Positions 1 through 13,043 of a stretch of 64,000 nucleotides of DNA are shown in pieces. Numbering within the stretch: position 1 is the first letter of the stretch; each line of letters opens with the position of its first letter. Source of the DNA: Pleodorina starrii (taxonomy: Eukaryota > Chlorophyta > Chlorophyceae > Chlamydomonadales > Volvocaceae); contig BRXU01000042.1 in NCBI GenBank assembly GCA_030267565.1, positions 124,001-188,000 of the forward strand. The letters run 5' to 3'. The notes below the pieces were generated by a model that was given only the letters and a program-made list of their open reading frames with translations, made no database searches and had not been told where the DNA came from. A program made the position numbers and the translations under genes.

Positions 1-3000
1 GACCCACGTGCCAGACCCATAGACCCCCGGGTCAGCCCCGTAGAACCACGGGCCAGCCCCGTAGACCCGCAGGCCAGACCCGTAGAAACGCGGGCCAGAA
101 CCGTAGACCCATGTCTCAGCCCCGTAGACCAGCAGGCCAGGTCCGTAGACCCACGGCTTTGCCCCGTAGACCACCAGTCCAGCCCAATAGACCAACGGGT
201 AGGCCCCGTAGACCGACAGACCAGCCCCGTAGACCCACGTGCCTGACCCGTAGACCCACGGGCCAGCCCCGTAGACCCTCGGGCCAGCCCCGTAGACCCA
301 CGTGCAAGACCCGTAGGCCCACGGAAAGCCCCGTAGACCCACAGGCCAGACCCGTAGACCAATGGCTCAGCCCCGTAGACCCACGTGCCAGACCAGAAGA
401 CCCACAGGCCAGCCCCGTAGACCCGCGGGCCAGCCCTGTAGACCCACGGGTATGCCCCGTAGACCCACAGGCCAGACCCGTAGACCCGCAGGCCAGACCC
501 GTAGACCCACGGGTAAGCCCCTTAGACCCACGTGCCAGACCCATAGACCCGCGGGTCAGCCCCGTAGACCCATGGGCCAGCCCCGTAGACCCACGGGCCA
601 GCCCCGTAAAGCCGCGGGCCAGACCCGTAGACCCACGGGCCAGCCCCGTAGACTCAGGGGCCAGCCCCGTAGACCCACGGGTAGGTCCCGTGGACCCGCA
701 GGCCAGACCCGTAGACCCGCAGGCCAGACCCGTAGACCCACGGGTTTGCCCCGTAGACCCACGGGCCAGCACCGTAGACCTGCAGGCCAGCCCCGTAGAC
801 CCACGGGTAGGCCCCGTAGACCCACGGACCAGCACCGTAGACCCACGTGCCTCACCCGTAGACCCACGGGCCAGCCCCGTAGACCCACGGGCCAGCCCCG
901 TAGACCCACGTGCCTGACCCGTAGACCCACGGGCAAGCCCCGTAGACCCGCAGGCTAGACCCGTAGACCCACGGGCCACCCCCGTAGACCCACGGCCAGC
1001 CCCGTAGACCTACGGGCCAGCCAAGTAGACCCACGGGTAAGCCCCGTAGACCCACGTGCCAGGCCCGTAGACTCGCGGTTCAGCCCCGTAGACCCACGGG
1101 CCAGCCCCGTAGATCCGCAGGCCAGACCCGTAGACCCGCGGGCCAGCCCCGTAGACCCGCAGGCCTGCCCCGTAGACCAATGGCTCAGCCCCGTAGACCC
1201 ACGGGCCAGCCCCGTAAACCCGTGGGCCAGACCCGTAGACCCGCAGGCCAGCCCCGTAGACCCGCGTGCCAGACCCGTAGACCCACGGCCAGCCCCGTAG
1301 ACCCACGGGCCAGACCCGTGGACCGATGGCTCAGCCCCGTAGACCCACGTGCCAGACCCGTAGACCCACAGGCCAGCCCCGTAGACCCGCGGGCCAGCCC
1401 CGTAGACCCACGGGTAGGCCCCGTAGACCCACAGGCCAGACCCGTAGACCCGCAGGCCAGACCCGTAGACCCCCGGGCCAGCCCCGTAGACCCACGTGCC
1501 AGACCCATAGACCCCCGGGTCAGCCCCGTAGAACCACGGGCCAGCCCCGTAGACCCGCAGGTCAGACCCGTAGAAACGCGGGCCAGAACCGTAGACCCAC
1601 GGGCCAGCCCCTTAGACCCACGTGCCAGACCCGTAGACCCGCGGGTCAGCCCCGTAGACCCACGGGCCAGCCCCGAAGACCCGCAGGCCAGACCTGTAGA
1701 CCCGCGGACCAGCCCGGTAGACCCACGGGCCAGCCCCGTAGACCCGCATACCAGCCCGTAGACCCACGGGTATGCCCCGTAGACCCACGGTCCAGCCCCG
1801 TAGACCCACGTGCCACACCCGTAGACCCACAGGCCAGCCCCGTAGACCCACGGGCCAGCCCCGTAGACCCACGTGCCTGACCCGTAGACCCACGGGCAAG
1901 CCCCGTAGACCCGCAGGCCAGACCCGTAGACCCACGGGCCACCCCCGTAGACCCACGGCCAGCCACGTAGACCTACGGGCCAGCCAAGTAGACCCACGGG
2001 TAAGCCCCGTAGACCCTCGTGCCAGGCCCGTAGACTCGCGGGTCAGCCCCGTAGACCCACGGGCCAGCCCCGTAGACCCGCAGGCCAGACCCGTAGGCCC
2101 GCGGGCCAGACCCGTAGACCCACGGGCCAGCCCCGTAGACTCAGGGGCCAGCCCCGTAGACCCACGGGTAGGTCCCGTGGACCCGCAGGCCAGACCCGTA
2201 GACCCGCAGGCCAGACCCGTAGACCCACGGGTTTGCCCCGTAGACCCACGGGCCAGCACCGTAGACCTGCAGGCCAGCCCCGTAGACCCACGGGTAGGCC
2301 CCGTAGACCCACGGACCAGCACCGTAGACCCACGTGCCTCACCCGTAGACCCACGGGCCAGCCCCGTAGACCCACGGGCCAGCCCCGTAGACCCACGTGC
2401 CTGACCCGTAGACCCACGGGCAAGCCCCGTAGACCCGCAGGCTAGACCCGTAGACCCACGGGCCACCCCCGTAGACCCACGGCCAGCCCCGTAGACCTAC
2501 GGGCCAGCCAAGTAGACCCACGGGTAAGCCCCGTAGACCCACGTGCCAGGCCCGTAGACTCGCGGGTCAGCCCCGTAGACTCACGGGCCAGCCCCGTAGA
2601 CCCACGGGTAGGTCCCGTGGACCCGCAGGCCAGACCCGTAGACCCGCAGGCCAGACCCGTAGACCCACGGGTTTGCCCCGTAGACCCACGGGCCAGCACC
2701 GTAGACCTGCAGGCCAGCCCCGTAGACCCACGGGTAGGCCCCGTAGACCCATGGACCAGCACCGTAGACCCACGTGCCTCACCCGTAGACCCACGGGCCA
2801 GCCCCGTAGACCCGCAGGCCAACCCCGTAGACCCGCGTGCCAGACCCGTAGACCCGGGGGCCAGCTCCGTAGACCCACGAACCAGACCAGTAGACCAATG
2901 GCTCAGCCCCGTAGACCCACGTGCCAGACCCGTAGACCCACAGGCCAGCCCCGTAGACCCGCGGGCCAGCCCCGTAGACCCACGGGTAGGCCCCGTAGAC

Positions 3001-6000
3001 CCACAGGCAAGCCCCGTAGACCCACGGGCCAGCCCCGTAGACCCAACGGCCAGCCCCGTAGACCCACGGGCCAGCCCCGTAGAACCCAAGGCCAGCCCCG
3101 TAGACCCACGTGCTAGACCCATAAATCCACGGGCCAGCCCCGTCAACCCGCGGGCCAGCCCCGTAGACCCTCGGGCCAGCCCCGTAGACCCGCGGGGCAG
3201 CCCCGTAGACCCACGGGCCAGCCCCGTAGACCCGCAGGCCAGACCTGTAGACCCATGTCTCAGCCCCGTAGACCAGCAGGCATGGCCCGTAGACCCACGG
3301 CTTTGCCCCGTAGACCACCAGTCCAGCCCAATAGACCAACGGGTAGGCCCCGTAGGCCGACAGACCAGCCCCGTAGACCCACGTGCCTGACCCGTAGACC
3401 CACGGGCCAGCCCCGTAGACCCGCAGGCCAGCCCCGTAGACCCGCGTGCCAGACCCGTAGACCCACGGCCAGCCCCGTAGACCCACGGGCCAGACCCGTG
3501 GACCAATGGCTCAGCCCCGTAGACCCACGTGCCAGACCCGTAGACCCACAGGCCAGCCCCGTAGACCCGCGGGCCAGCCCCGTAGACCCACGGGCCAGCC
3601 CCGTAGACCCACGGGCCAGACCCGTAGACCCGCAGGCCAGCCCCGTAGACCCACGGGCCAGCCCTGTAGACCCGCTGGCCAGCCCCGTAGACCCACGGGC
3701 CAGCCCCGTAAACCCGCGGGCCAGACCCGTAGACCCTCGGGCCAGCCCCGTAGACCCGCGGGCCAGACCCGTAGACCCACGGGCCAGCCCCGTAGACCCA
3801 CAGGCCAGCCCCGTAGACCTACGGGCCAGCCCAGTAGACCCACGGGTCAGCCCCGTAGACCCACGTGCCAGACCCGTAGACCCGCGGGTCAGCCCCGTAG
3901 ACCCACGGGCCAGCCCCGTAGACCCGCAGGCCAGACCCGTAAACCCGCGGGCCAGCCCCGTAGACCCACGGGCCAGCCCCGTAGACCCGCGGGCCAGACC
4001 CGTAGACCCACGGGCCAGCCCCGTAAACCCGTGGGCCAGACCCGTAGACCCGCGGGCCAGCCCCGTAGACCCGCGGGCCAGCCCCGTAGACCCACGGGCC
4101 AGCCCCGTAGACCCACAGGCCAGACCCGTAGACCCACGGGCCAGCCCCGTAGACCCACGTGCATGACCCGTAGACCCACGGGCCAGACCCGTAGACCCAC
4201 GGGCCAGCCCCGTAGACTCACGGGCCAGCCCCGTAGACCCACGGGTAGGTCCCGTGGACCCACAGGCCAGCCCCGTAGACCCGCAGGCCAGACCCGTAGA
4301 CCCGCAGACCAGCCCCGTAGACCCACGGGCCAGCACCGTAGACCTGCAGGCCAGCCCCGTCGACCCACGGGTATGCCCCGTAGACCCCCAGTCCAGCCCA
4401 ATAGACCCACGGGTAGGCCCCGTAGACCCACGGACCAGCCCCGTTAACCCACGTTCCTGACCCGTAGAACCACGGGCCAGCCCCGTAGACCCGCAGGCCA
4501 GCCCCGTAGACCCGCGTGCCAGACCCGTAGACCCGCGGGCCAGCCCCGTAGACCCACGGGCCAGACCCGTAGACCAATGGCTCAGCCCCGTAGACCCACG
4601 TGCCACACCCGTAGACCCACAGGCCAGCCCCGTAGACCCACGGGCCAGCCCCGTAGACCCACGTGCCTGACCCGTAGACCCACGGGCAAGCCCCGTAGAC
4701 CCGCGGGCCAGACCCGTAGACCCACGGGCCACCCCTGTAGACCCACGGCCAGCCCCGTAGACCTACGGGCCAGCCAAGTAGACCCACGGGTCAGCCCCGT
4801 AGACCCACGTGCCAGGCCCGTAGACTCGCGGGTCAGCCCCGTAGACCCACGGGCCAGCCCCGTAGACCCGCAGGCCAGACCCGTAGGCCCGCGGGCCAGA
4901 CCCGTAGACCCACGGGCCAGCCCCGTAGACTCACGGGCCAGCCCCGTAGACCCACGGGTAGGTCCCGTGGACCCGCAGGCCAGACCCGTAGACCCGCAGG
5001 CCAGACCCGTAGACCCACGGGTTTGCCCCGTAGACCCACGGGCCAGCACCGTAGACGTGCAGGCCAGCCCCGTAGACCCACGTGCCTGACCCGTAGACCC
5101 ACGGGCAAGCCCCGTAGACCCGCGGGCCAGACCCGTAGACCCACGGGCCACCCCTGTAGACCCACGGCCAGCCCCGTAGACCTACGGGCCAGCCAAGTAG
5201 ACCCACGGGTCAGCCCCGTAGACCCACGTGCCAGGCCCGTAGACTCGCGGGTCAGCCCCGTAGACCCACGGGCCAGCCCCGTAGACCCGCAGGCCAGACC
5301 CGTAGGCCCGCGGGCCAGACCCGTAGACCCACGGGCCAGCCCCGTAGACTCACGGGCCAGCCCCGTAGACCCACGGGTAGGTCCCGTGGACCCGCAGGCC
5401 AGACCCGTAGACCCGCAGGCCAGACCCGTAGACCCACGGGTTTGCCCCGTAGACCCACGGGCCAGCACCGTAGACCTGCAGGCCAGCCCCGTCGACCCAC
5501 GGGTATGCCCCGTAGACCCCCAGTCCAGCCCAATAGACCCACGGGTAGGCCCCGTAGACCCACGGACCAGCCCCGTTAACCCACGTTCCTGACCCGTAGA
5601 CCCACGGGCCAGCCCCGTAGACCCACGGGTAGGTCCCGTGGACCCGCAGGCCAGACCCGTAGACCCGCAGGCCAGACCCGTAGACCCACGGGTTTGCCCC
5701 GTAGACCCACGGGCCAGCACCGTAGACCTGCAGGCCAGCCCCGTAGACCCACGGGTAGGCCCAGTAGACCCACGGACCAGCACCGTAGACCCACGTGCCT
5801 CACCCGTAGACCCACGGGCCAGCCCCGTAGACCCGCAGGCCAGCCCCGTAGACCCGCGTGCCAGACCCGTAGACCCGCGGGCCAGCCCCGTAGACCCACG
5901 AACCAGACCAGTAGACCAATGGCTCAGCCCCGTAGACCCACGTGCCAGACCCGTAGACCCACAGACAAGCCCCGTAGACCCGCGGGCCAGCCCCGTAGAC

Positions 6001-9000
6001 CCTCGGGTTGGCCCCGTAGACCCACAGGCAAGCCCCGTAGACCCACGGGCCAGCCCCGTAGACCCAACGGCCAGCCCCGTAGACCCACGGGCCAGCCCCG
6101 TAGAACCCAAGGCCAGCCCCGTAGACCCACGTGCTAGACCCGTAGATCCACGGGCCAGCCCCGTCAACCCGCGGGCCAGACCCGTAGACCCTCGGGCCAG
6201 CCCCGTAGACCCGCGGGGCAGCCCCGTAGACCCACGGGCCAGCCCCGTAGACCCGCAGGCCAGACCTGTAGACCCATGTCTCAGCCCCGTAGACCAGCAG
6301 GCCAGGCCCGTAGACCCACGGCTTTGCCCCGTAGACCACCAGTCCAGCCCAATAGACCAACGGGTAGGCCCCGTAGACCGACAGACCAGCCCCGTAGACC
6401 CACGTGCCTGACCCGTAGACCCACGGGCCAGCCCCGTAGACCCGCAGGCCAGCCCCGTAGACCCGCGTGCCAGACCCGTAGACCCACGGCCAGCCCCGTA
6501 GACCCACGGGCCAGACCCGTGGACCAATGGCTCAGCCCCGTAGACCCACGTGCCAGACCCGTAGACCTACAGGCCAGCCCCGTAGACCCGCGGGCCAGCC
6601 CCGTAGACCCACGGGTAGGCCCCGTAGACCCACAGGCCAGACCCGTAGACCCGCAGGCCAGACCCGTAGACCCCCGGGCCAGCCCCGTAGACCCACGTGC
6701 CAGACCCATAGACCCCCGGGTCAGCCCCGTAGAACCACGGGCCAGCCCCGTAGACCCGCAGGCCAGACCCGTAGAAACGCGGGCCAGAACCGTAGACCCA
6801 CGGGCCAGCCCCTTAGACCCACGTGCCAGACCCGTAGACCCGCGGGTCAGCCCCGTAGACCCACGGGCCAGCCCCGAAGACCCGCAGGCCAGACCTGTAG
6901 ACCCGCGGACCAGCCCGGTAGACCCACGGGCCAGCCCCGTAGACCCGCATACCAGCCCGTAGACCCACGGGTATGCCCCGTAGACCCACGGTCCAGCCCC
7001 GTAGACCCACGTGCCACACCCGTAGACCCACAGGCCAGCCCCGTAGACCCACGGGCCAGCCCCGTAGACCCACGTGCCTGACCCGTAGACCCACGGGCAA
7101 GCCCCGTAGACCCGCAGGCCAGACCCGTAGACCCACGGGCCACCCCCGTAGACCCACGGCCAGCCCCGTAGACCTACGGGCCAGCCAAGTAGACCCACGG
7201 GTAAGCCCCGTAGACCCTCGTGCCAGGCCCGTAGACTCGCGGGTCAGCCCCGTAGACCCACGGGCCAGCCCCGTAGACCCGAACGCCAGACCCGTAGGCC
7301 CGCGGGCCAGACCCGTAGACCCACGGGCCAGCCCCGTAGACTCACGGGCCAGCCCCGTAGACCCACGGGTAGGTCCCGTGGACCCGCAGGCCAGACCCGT
7401 AGACCCGCAGGCCAGACCCGTAGACCCAAGGGTTCGCCCCGTAGACCCACGGGCCAGCACCGTAGACCTGCAGGCCAGCCCCGTAGACCCACGGGTAGGC
7501 CCCGTAGACCCACGGACCAGCACCGTAGACCCACGTGCCTCACCCGTAGACCCACGGGCCAGCCCCGTAGACCCGCAGGCCAGCCCCGTAGACCCGCGTG
7601 CCAGACCCGTAGACCCGCGGGCCAGCCCCGTAGACCCACGAACCAGACCAGTAGACCAATGGCTCAGCCCCGTAGACCCACGTGCCAGACCCGTAGACCC
7701 ACAGACAAGCCCCGTAGACCCGCGGGCCAGCCCCGTAGACCCTCGGGTAGGCCCCGTAGACCCACAGGCAAGCCCCGTAGACCCACGGGCCAGCCCCGTA
7801 GACCCAACGGCCAGCCCCGTAGACCCACGGGCCAGCCCCGTAGAACCCAAGGCCAGCCCCGTAGACCCACGTGCTAGACCCGTAGATCCACGGGCCAGCC
7901 CCGTCAACCCGCGGGCCAGACCCGTAGACCCTCGGGCCAGCCCCGTAGACCCGCGGGGCAGCCCCGTAGACCCACGGGCCAGCCCCGTAGACCCGCAGGC
8001 CAGACCTGTAGACCCATGTCTCAGCCCCGTAGACCAGCAGGCCAGGCCCGTAGACCCACGGCTTTGCCCCGTAGACCACCAGTCCAGCCCAATAGACCAA
8101 CGGGTAGGCCCCGTAGACCGACAGACCAGCCCCGTAGACCCACGTGCCTGACCCGTAGACCCACGGGCCAGCCCCGTAGACCCGCAGGCCAGCCCCGTAG
8201 ACCCGCGTGCCAGACCCGTAGACCCACGGCCAGCCCCGTAGACCCACGGGCCAGACCCGTGGACCAATGGCTCAGCCCCGTAGACCCACGTGCCAGACCC
8301 GTAGACCCACAGGCCAGCCCCGTAGACCCGCGGGCCAGCCCCGTAGACCCACGGGTAGGCCCCGTAGACCCACAGGCCAGACCCGTAGACCCGCAGGCCA
8401 GACCCGTAGACCCCCGGGCCAGCCCCGTAGACCCACGTGCCAGACCCATAGACCCCCGGGTCAGCCCCGTAGAACCACGGGCCAGCCCCGTAGACCCGCA
8501 GGCCAGACCCGTAGAAACGCGGGCCAGAACCGTAGACCCACGGGCCAGCCCCTTAGACCCACGTGCCAGACCCGTAGACCCGCGGGTCAGCCCCGTAGAC
8601 CCACGGGCCAGCCCCGAAGACCCGCAGGCCAGACCTGTAGACCCGCGGACCAGCCCGGTAGACCCACGGGCCAGCCCCGTAGACCCGCATACCAGCCCGT
8701 AGACCCACGGGTATGCCCCGTAGACCCACGGTCCAGCCCCGTAGACCCACGTGCCACACCCGTAGACCCACAGGCCAGCCCCGTAGACCCACGGGCCAGC
8801 CCCGTAGACCCACGTGCCTGACCCGTAGACCCACGGGCAAGCCCCGTAGACCCGCAGGCCAGACCCGTAGACCCACGGGCCACCCCCGTAGACCCACGGC
8901 CAGCCCCGTAGACCTACGGGCCAGCCAAGTAGACCCACGGGTAAGCCCCGTAGACCCTCGTGCCAGGCCCGTAGACTCGCGGGTCAGCCCCGTAGACCCA

Positions 9001-10977
9001 CGGGCCAGCCCCGTAGACCCGCAGGCCAGACCCGTAGGCCCGCGGGCCAGACCCGTAGACCCACGGGCCAGCCCCGTAGACTCACGGGCCAGCCCCGTAG
9101 ACCCACGGGTAGGTCCCGTGGACCCGCAGGCCAGACCCGTAGACCCGCAGGCCAGACCCGTAGACCCACGGGTTTGCCCCGTAGACCCACGGGCCAGCAC
9201 CGTAGACCTGCAGGCCAGCCCCGTAGACCCACGGGTAGGCCCCGTAGACCCACGGACCAGCACCGTAGACCCACGTGCCTCACCCGTAGACCCACGGGCC
9301 AGCCCCGTAGACCCACGGGCCAGCCCCGTAGACCCACGTGCCTGACCCGTAGACCCACGGGCAAGCCCCGTAGACCCGCAGGCTAGACCCGTAGACCCAC
9401 GGGCCACCCCCGTAGACCCACGGCCAGCCCCGTAGACCTACGGGCCAGCCAAGTAGACCCACGGGTAAGCCCCGTAGACCCACGTGCCAGGCCCGTAGAC
9501 TCGCGGGTCAGCCCCGTAGACTCACGGGCCAGCCCCGTAGACCCACGGGTAGGTCCCGTGGACCCGCAGGCCAGACCCGTAGACCCGCAGGCCAGACCCG
9601 TAGACCCAAGGGTTTGCCCCGTAGACCCACGGGCCAGCACCGTAGACCTGCAGGCCAGCCCCGTAGACCCACGGGTAGGCCCCGTAGACCCACGGACCAG
9701 CACCGTAGACCCACGTGCCTCACCCGTAGACCCACGGGCCAGCCCCGTAGACCCGCAGGCCAACCCCGTAGACCCGCGTGCCAGACCCGTAGACCCGCGG
9801 GCCAGCCCCGTAGACCCACGAACCAGACCAGTAGACCAATGGCTCAGCCCCGTAGACCCACGTGCCAGACCCGTAGACCCACAGGCCAGCCCCGTAGACC
9901 CGCGGGCCAGCCCCGTAGACCCACGGGAAGGCCCCGTAGACCCACAGGCAAGCCCCGTAGACCCACGGGCCAGCCCCGTAGACCCAACGGCCAGCCCCGT
10001 AGACCCACGGGCCAGCCCCGTAGAACCCAAGGCCAGCCCCGTAGACCCACGTGCTAGACCCATAGATCCACGGGCCAGCCCCGTCAACCCGCGGGCCAGC
10101 CCCGTAGACCCTCGGGCCAGCCCCGTAGACCCGCGGGGCAGCCCCGTAGACCCACGGGCCAGCCCCGTAGACCCGCAGGCCAGACCTGTAGACCCATGTC
10201 TCAGCCCCGTAGACCAGCAGGCATGGCCCGTAGACCCACGGCTTTGCCCCGTAGACCACCAGTCCAGCCCAATAGACCAACGGGTAGGCCCCGTAGGCCG
10301 ACAGACCAGCCCCGTAGACCCACGTGCCTGACCCGTAGACCCACGGGCCAGCCCCGTAGACCCGCAGGCCAGCCCCGTAGACCCGCGTGCCAGACCCGTA
10401 GACCCACGGCCAGCCCCGTAGACCCACGGGCCAGACCCGTGGACCAATGGCTCAGCCCCGTAGACCCACGTGCCAGACCCGTAGACCCACAGGCCAGCCC
10501 CGTAGACCCGCAGGCCAGCCCCGTAGACCCACGGGCCAGCCCCGTAGACCCGCAGGCCAGCCCCGTAGACCCGCAGGCCAGACCCGTAGACCCGCGGGCC
10601 AGAACCGTAGACTCACGGGCCAGCCCCTTAGACCCACGTGCCAGACCCGTTGACCCGCGGGTCAGCCCCGTAGACCCACGGGCCAGACCCGTAGACCCGC
10701 AGGCCAGCCCCGTAGACCCACGGGCCAGCCCCGTAGACCCGCATACCAGCCCGTAGACCCACGGGTATGCCCCGTAGACCCACGGTCCAGCCCCGTAGAC
10801 CCAAGGTCCAGCCCCGTAGACCCACCGGCCACCCCCGTAGACCCACGGTCCAGCCCCGTAGACGCAAGGGCCAGCCCCGTAGACCCACGGTTCAGCCCCG
10901 TAGACGCAAGGGCCAGCCCCGTAGACCCACGGTCCAGCCCCGTAGACCCACAGTCCAGCCGCATAGATCCACGGCCA
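1..10977. repeat. 21-bp minisatellite array, about 520 units
   Basis: The whole segment is a head-to-tail array of a 21-bp unit with core CCCGTAGACCCACGGG followed by CCAGC. Units vary mainly after the second CCC (ACGGG, GCGGG, GCAGG, ACGTG, ACAGG) and at CCAGC versus CCAGA. The core is a dyad: CCCGT and ACGGG are reverse complements around a 6-base loop. Because 21 is a multiple of 3, two plus frames and all three minus frames stay open for long stretches; the remaining plus frame is stopped by the TAG in GTAGAC. Frames change only where units lose or gain a base, for example near 966-1000 and 1753. The array continues past the left edge. I read it as non-coding satellite DNA. Confidence 0.95.
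6276..9300. repeat. 1,740-bp higher-order duplication inside the minisatellite
   Basis: The run of variant units from about 6,276 to 7,560 is repeated almost without change from about 8,016 to 9,300, an offset of 1,740 bp, including rare variants such as the shortened unit before GTATGCC and the altered units with GAAACG and CCGAAG. Other pairs exist: 1,612-2,466 and 2,442-3,506 recur at 8,553-9,407 and 9,383-10,447 (offset 6,941 bp), and 556-936 recurs at 2,043-2,423 (offset 1,487 bp). Blocks of many units have therefore been copied recently within the array. Confidence 0.8.
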
Positions 10978-11428
10978 TCCGTCTTACTTCATATCCAACT
11001 TACAAAGCATTCACGGCTGCTTGGATGCTTGCCAGCAGGGCACCGGCGGTTACACCTAGTCATAAACCTTCTCGATCGCACACTCTCAAAACATTCATTC
11101 GACTTGCTCGGCGGGGCAGCTAGACCGACAGGGAAGTCGGTCCTCGCGCGGTGGTAACGAACAACACCGACATCTGCGTATCTGACAATCGATCGAACTA
11201 CGTAACCTAACGCGTGGGTGCATTGGCTGGTGCACGCATTTTGTATGTTTGGCACATGCACGCACGCACCTCGGGCGCGCGCTACATGCACATATATACA
11301 CACGGCGCCAATCAACATTGGGCGAACGAATTCCAGTCACAGCAGCAGCAGCAGCTGCAGCAGTAGCAGCGATGCTATCAAGCACCCGTGCTCGACTCTT
11401 GCCGTGCCTACCCGCGGATAGACGCACG

Positions 11429-11636
11429 CACGCACCCCGCCGTGCGTGGTTGTAAGTAGTCTTGCTAGTAGATAGCCCCGCCCCATCCATCCAGCAGCAC
11501 GACTAAATGCCCCTTCTTTGCAATGCCTTCTACACGCACCCCGCCGTGCGTGGTTGTAAGTAGTCTTGCTAGTAGATAGCCCCGCCCCATCCATCCAGCA
11601 GCACGACTAAATGCCCCTTCTTTGCAATGCCTTCTA
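11429..11636. repeat. Tandem duplication, two copies of 104 bp
   Basis: Copy 1 (11,429-11,532) and copy 2 (11,533-11,636) match essentially base for base, starting at CACGCACCCCGCCGTGCG and ending at TTTGCAATGCCTTCTA. The near identity indicates a recent duplication. Confidence 0.85.
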
Positions 11637-11745
11637 AATGCCTTCTAAATGCAAAGCCTTCTAATGCAAAGCCTTCTAAATGCAAAGCCTTCTAAATGCA
11701 AAGCCTTCTAAATGCCCCTAAATGCCCCTTCTTTGCAATGCAAAG
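11633..11745. repeat. Short tandem repeat, unit about AAATGCAAAGCCTTCT
   Basis: Four to five imperfect copies of a 16-bp unit directly follow the 104-bp duplication, and the unit is built from the duplication's own last bases, so it probably grew by slippage at its edge. Confidence 0.8.
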
Positions 11746-13043
11746 CTAACCGCAACTAACCTACCGCACATGAAATCTTCTCTACAACCAATTGCGTAAT
11801 TAAAGAGCTTCCATGCGGCTCGTACGTGCGATGAATAATGGCATGCAAAAGAAGCCTCCCCATCCATCCATGCACAAAGGCACAAACGAAGGCACCCGCC
11901 GGCGGCGGGTCTCCGATCGAATGCGTGCGGTCCGCCGCCAATGTACGGCATTCCGCAACGATCCAGCCTGCCGCACTGCTGCTTCACTACGTGTCCGCCT
12001 CGCTTCATGCGTACACACAAACATCATGCATTGTGCATGTATGTACGTTTGGATATATGATATGCGTGTAGCTAACGGCGGGGCGGGGCCGCCGCCGGCG
12101 GCCATGTATCTCGCTCTACTGTCCACACGCATGCACGCACGGACGAGAGACATGCATACGTACAACCTGAAGCCGACCGGGCCCAAACATCCATCCATCC
12201 ATCTTTATTTTGCAACTGCGCAATAAGTTCAATTACGGCTCGCTCCTAGGTACATGTGAGCGTCGTCTGATGAAACCGTCGGCAGAGGTGGATGCACGAG
12301 CGAGTCAGCCCACGGCACCCACGACACCCACCTAACCCTCATAAGCCCCAACTACCGGGGAGGGGCGGCGGCGGGGACGGACGACGACAACCACACGACG
12401 ATTAACGCGCATCGCATCATCATACATTTACTGCGTGTATGCATCCAAGGTGGCTACATACACCTATAATCATCAATCACCAATCACTCAAATGCCGATC
12501 GACCACCGCTCTCTCTGTGCGTACACCGCCGTAGCTAAATAGCTAAATAAAGTGGCAGCAGGCATGGGACTCCCTCGCTCGCTCTCTTCGGGCGGGGCTC
12601 CCGGTGTCCATCCATCGCCGTGCGTGTGTTGCGTGCGCAGCGGCTCCTGTCAATCAAATAATGTCGTGCGCCCGGATGATGACCGGCGGAAGATGACCGG
12701 ATGATGACCGGTGGATGATGACCTTCTAATAATAACAATAACAATGATACGCCCGGCCGGGAGCCGAGGCGTGGGTAGTGGGAGCAGACGGAGGGGGTGG
12801 CTGGGTGGCGAATTTCCCGGGTCCCAGTCCCCCCCGCCCCCACCAACGATGATGACACTCATCACTCGGCTGAGGACCTAAATAAAAAAGTATTCTATAT
12901 TGTCATCATTACCAGCAGGCGGCAGAGGGGGCTCACCTACCTACCTAGCTACCGCATCTAATGACCGTCCAGCTAGCAGCAGCCGACGCGACGGCAAGGG
13001 CGGCGGCGGGCGCGATGCGGTACATAACAATGATAATAATCTG

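Larger units (their letters stand above)
10978..13043. other. Gene-free DNA between minisatellite and first GH10 gene
   Basis: I find no supported gene here. The segment is rich in CATG, GCACGC and TACGTAC words, typical of the introns and spacers of this window, and contains a 104-bp tandem duplication, a run of 16-bp repeats, and ATGATGACCGG repeats around 12,675-12,722. The right part should hold the 3' untranslated region of the GH10 gene that ends at 13,044. Confidence 0.6.

Noticed and set aside
1..10977. Large open frames across the repeat array as wall-protein genes
   Set aside because: Five frames are open at once, no signal peptide or unique domain flanks them, and frames break wherever a unit changes length; this follows from a 21-bp unit, not from selection for coding.
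1..10977. CRISPR-like array
   Set aside because: Units are contiguous with no unique spacers, and the rest of the window is eukaryotic with spliced genes.
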